From CAZAPO01 sp044841755 (GTDB lineage: Bacteria; Bacteroidota; Bacteroidia; Flavobacteriales; Flavobacteriaceae), in contig JAXOFM010000001.1 in NCBI GenBank assembly GCA_044841755.1, positions 682,001 to 746,000 of the forward strand: DNA of 64,000 nt. The letters are read 5' to 3'. Below, piece by piece: positions 62,422 to 64,000 of the stretch; position 1 is the stretch's first letter, and each line of letters opens with the position of its first letter. The notes below the pieces were generated by a model. It worked only from the letters and a program-made list of their open reading frames with translations. It searched no databases and was not told the origin of the DNA. The translations under genes and the position numbers were made by a program.

Positions 62422-62958
62422 ATGGCAGGAACAAGAGCAGCAATACGTTACGCAAAGGCAGCACTTAGTTTAGCAAGTGATCAAAAAGCAGCTGAAGCTG
62501 TAAACAACGATATGATCACAATTGCTTCTACAATTGCTGAGAATGCTGAATTGGATCTAGTGCTTAAAAATTCTGTGATCAAATCTGAGGTTAAAAAATC
62601 AGTGTTGGCTGAGATCTTTCCTAAGCTTAACACGATTAGTACCGAGCTATTTAACCTTTTAATTACGAACAAACGAATCGATATTTTGGAGGCTGTAGCT
62701 TCTAAATACTCGGAGTTGTTCGACCAACTTAGCGGTAAGGAAGTAGCTCAGGTAACTACTGCTTTCCCAATGACTGAAGATCTTGAGATCAAAGTATTGG
62801 CTAAAGTTAAAGAACTTACAGATAAATCTGTGGTGCTTGAAAACGTAGTTGATGAAAGCATTTTAGGAGGCTTTATTCTACGTATTGGCGATAAGCAGTA
62901 CAATGCAAGTGTTGCCAATAAACTAAATAAATTAAAAAGAGAATTTACATTAAACTAA
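62422..62958 (+). CDS. atpH: ATP synthase subunit delta
   Basis: Subunit delta links the peripheral stalk to F1. The 178-residue protein starts GTRAAIRYAKAALSLA, matching the OSCP/delta start, and ends with the family block SILGGFILRIGDKQYNASV. Length is standard. It is followed by atpA after 28 bases. Confidence 0.95.
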   Translation: MAGTRAAIRYAKAALSLASDQKAAEAVNNDMITIASTIAENAELDLVLKNSVIKSEVKKSVLAEIFPKLNTISTELFNLLITNKRIDILEAVASKYSELFDQLSGKEVAQVTTAFPMTEDLEIKVLAKVKELTDKSVVLENVVDESILGGFILRIGDKQYNASVANKLNKLKREFTLN

Positions 62959-62986
62959 GGATATTATTATCTAAATAAATAATAAG

Positions 62987-64000
62987 ATGGCAGAAGTAAA
63001 ACCAGCTGAAGTATCAGCAATCTTAAAACAACAACTAGCAGGATTTGAAGCATCTGCTTCACTTGACGAAGTAGGAACTGTGTTAACTGTTGGTGATGGT
63101 ATTGCACGTGTTTACGGATTATCTAATGCTCAATACGGAGAATTAGTTGAATTTGAAAACGGTCTTGAAGGTATCGTATTGAACCTGGAAGAAGACAACG
63201 TTGGTGTGGTATTATTAGGTCCTTCAAAGGAAATTAAAGAAGGAGCAACAGTAAAACGTACAGAGCGTATTGCTTCTATTAAGGTAGGAGAAGAAATGGT
63301 TGGACGTGTTGTTGATACACTTGGTAACCCAATCGATGGTAAAGGACCTATTGGTGGAGACCTTTACGAAATGCCTTTAGAGCGTAAAGCTCCTGGTGTA
63401 ATTTTCCGTCAGCCGGTAAATGAGCCATTACAAACAGGTATTAAGTCGGTTGACGCAATGATTCCAATTGGTAGAGGTCAGCGTGAGCTTGTAATTGGTG
63501 ACCGTCAAACTGGTAAAACAACGGTTTGTATCGATACCATCTTAAATCAAAAAGAATTTTATGATGCAGGTGAGCCTGTATTCTGTATATATGTTGCTGT
63601 AGGTCAAAAAGCATCTACTGTAGCAAACATTGCTAAAACACTTGAAGATAAAGGTGCTATGGCATATACAGTAATTGTTGCGGCGAACGCATCAGATCCT
63701 GCTCCAATGCAAGTATATGCTCCTTTCGCAGGTGCTGCAATTGGGGAGTACTTTAGAGATACTGGTCGTCCAGCATTAATCATCTATGATGATTTATCAA
63801 AGCAAGCAGTTGCATATCGTGAGGTGTCATTATTATTACGTCGTCCTCCAGGACGTGAGGCTTATCCTGGTGACGTTTTCTACTTACACTCAAGATTATT
63901 AGAGCGTGCTGCTAAAGTAATTGCTGATGATGATCTCGCTAAAGACATGAACGACCTTCCAGATTCATTAAAACCAATCGTTAAAGGAGGAGGTTCATTA
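62987..64000 (+). CDS. atpA: ATP synthase subunit alpha (3' end outside window)
   Basis: The reading frame is open to the right edge (338 codons seen of about 525). The start MAEVKPAEVSAILK and the Walker A loop GDRQTGKT (171-178) identify the non-catalytic alpha subunit of F1; GRVVDTLGNPIDGKG lies before it and LLLRRPPGREAYPGDVFY after it. No frameshift is visible. atpG would be expected next. Confidence 0.97.
   Translation, partial: MAEVKPAEVSAILKQQLAGFEASASLDEVGTVLTVGDGIARVYGLSNAQYGELVEFENGLEGIVLNLEEDNVGVVLLGPSKEIKEGATVKRTERIASIKVGEEMVGRVVDTLGNPIDGKGPIGGDLYEMPLERKAPGVIFRQPVNEPLQTGIKSVDAMIPIGRGQRELVIGDRQTGKTTVCIDTILNQKEFYDAGEPVFCIYVAVGQKASTVANIAKTLEDKGAMAYTVIVAANASDPAPMQVYAPFAGAAIGEYFRDTGRPALIIYDDLSKQAVAYREVSLLLRRPPGREAYPGDVFYLHSRLLERAAKVIADDDLAKDMNDLPDSLKPIVKGGGSL

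Overview
The window is a 64 kb piece of a low-GC chromosome from a member of the Bacteroidota, most probably the family Flavobacteriaceae. The signs are a type IX secretion/gliding lipoprotein of the PorW/SprE family, repeated TAnnTTTG -7 boxes typical of this phylum, several lineage-specific DUF families, and an ATP synthase operon that begins AtpZ-(small membrane protein)-atpB-E-F-H-A. I see no tRNA, rRNA, insertion sequence, integrase, CRISPR array or phage gene. No stretch longer than 300 bases lacks a gene; the largest gap (6518-6747) holds only a promoter-like box.

Region 1 (1-14571) is housekeeping: the 3' part of a DUF4175 membrane/coiled-coil protein, ybeY, mnmG, a methyltransferase, an OmpH-like lipoprotein, a lipid kinase, holB, a DUF2652 protein, pgk, a LysM lytic transglycosylase, a DUF4837 lipoprotein and tatA. 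Two 16-bp parS-type palindromes bracket mnmG, which suggests that this end lies in the centromere/origin domain of the chromosome.

Region 2 (14701-18805) runs without a break into the surface locus: an M23 peptidase, a GH3-family adenylating enzyme that starts on the base after it, and a DUF6909-type protein whose C-terminal part resembles a nucleoside phosphorylase.

Region 3 (18808-48376) is a large surface polysaccharide locus. Its parts are a Wzz-like chain-length protein; dTDP-rhamnose genes (rfbBACD, with a C-terminally short RfbD); UDP-ManNAcA genes (wecBC); an acyl-transfer module (MBOAT, SGNH-like protein and a small lipoprotein that seems to share a domain with the SGNH protein); three polymerase/ligase-like membrane proteins; a Wzx flippase; a secreted propeller-like protein; glycosyltransferases; a hexapeptide acetyltransferase; a bi-domain oxidoreductase plus heparinase II/III pair; two different types of initiating lipid-phosphate sugar transferase; UDP-glucuronate and UDP-xylose synthesis; and a PaaK/CapK-like adenylating enzyme on the opposite strand. 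Most genes overlap or are a few bases apart, and several start with TTG or GTG. A clear internal promoter lies before 41482.

Region 4 (48455-64000) is again conserved core: purD, DUF6341, DUF6427, upp, DUF4254, a GT9 glycosyltransferase, a ferredoxin-reductase-like flavoprotein, a DUF5687/ABC exporter pair, porW/sprE, a bactofilin overlapping atpZ, and the ATP synthase operon, cut inside atpA at the right edge.
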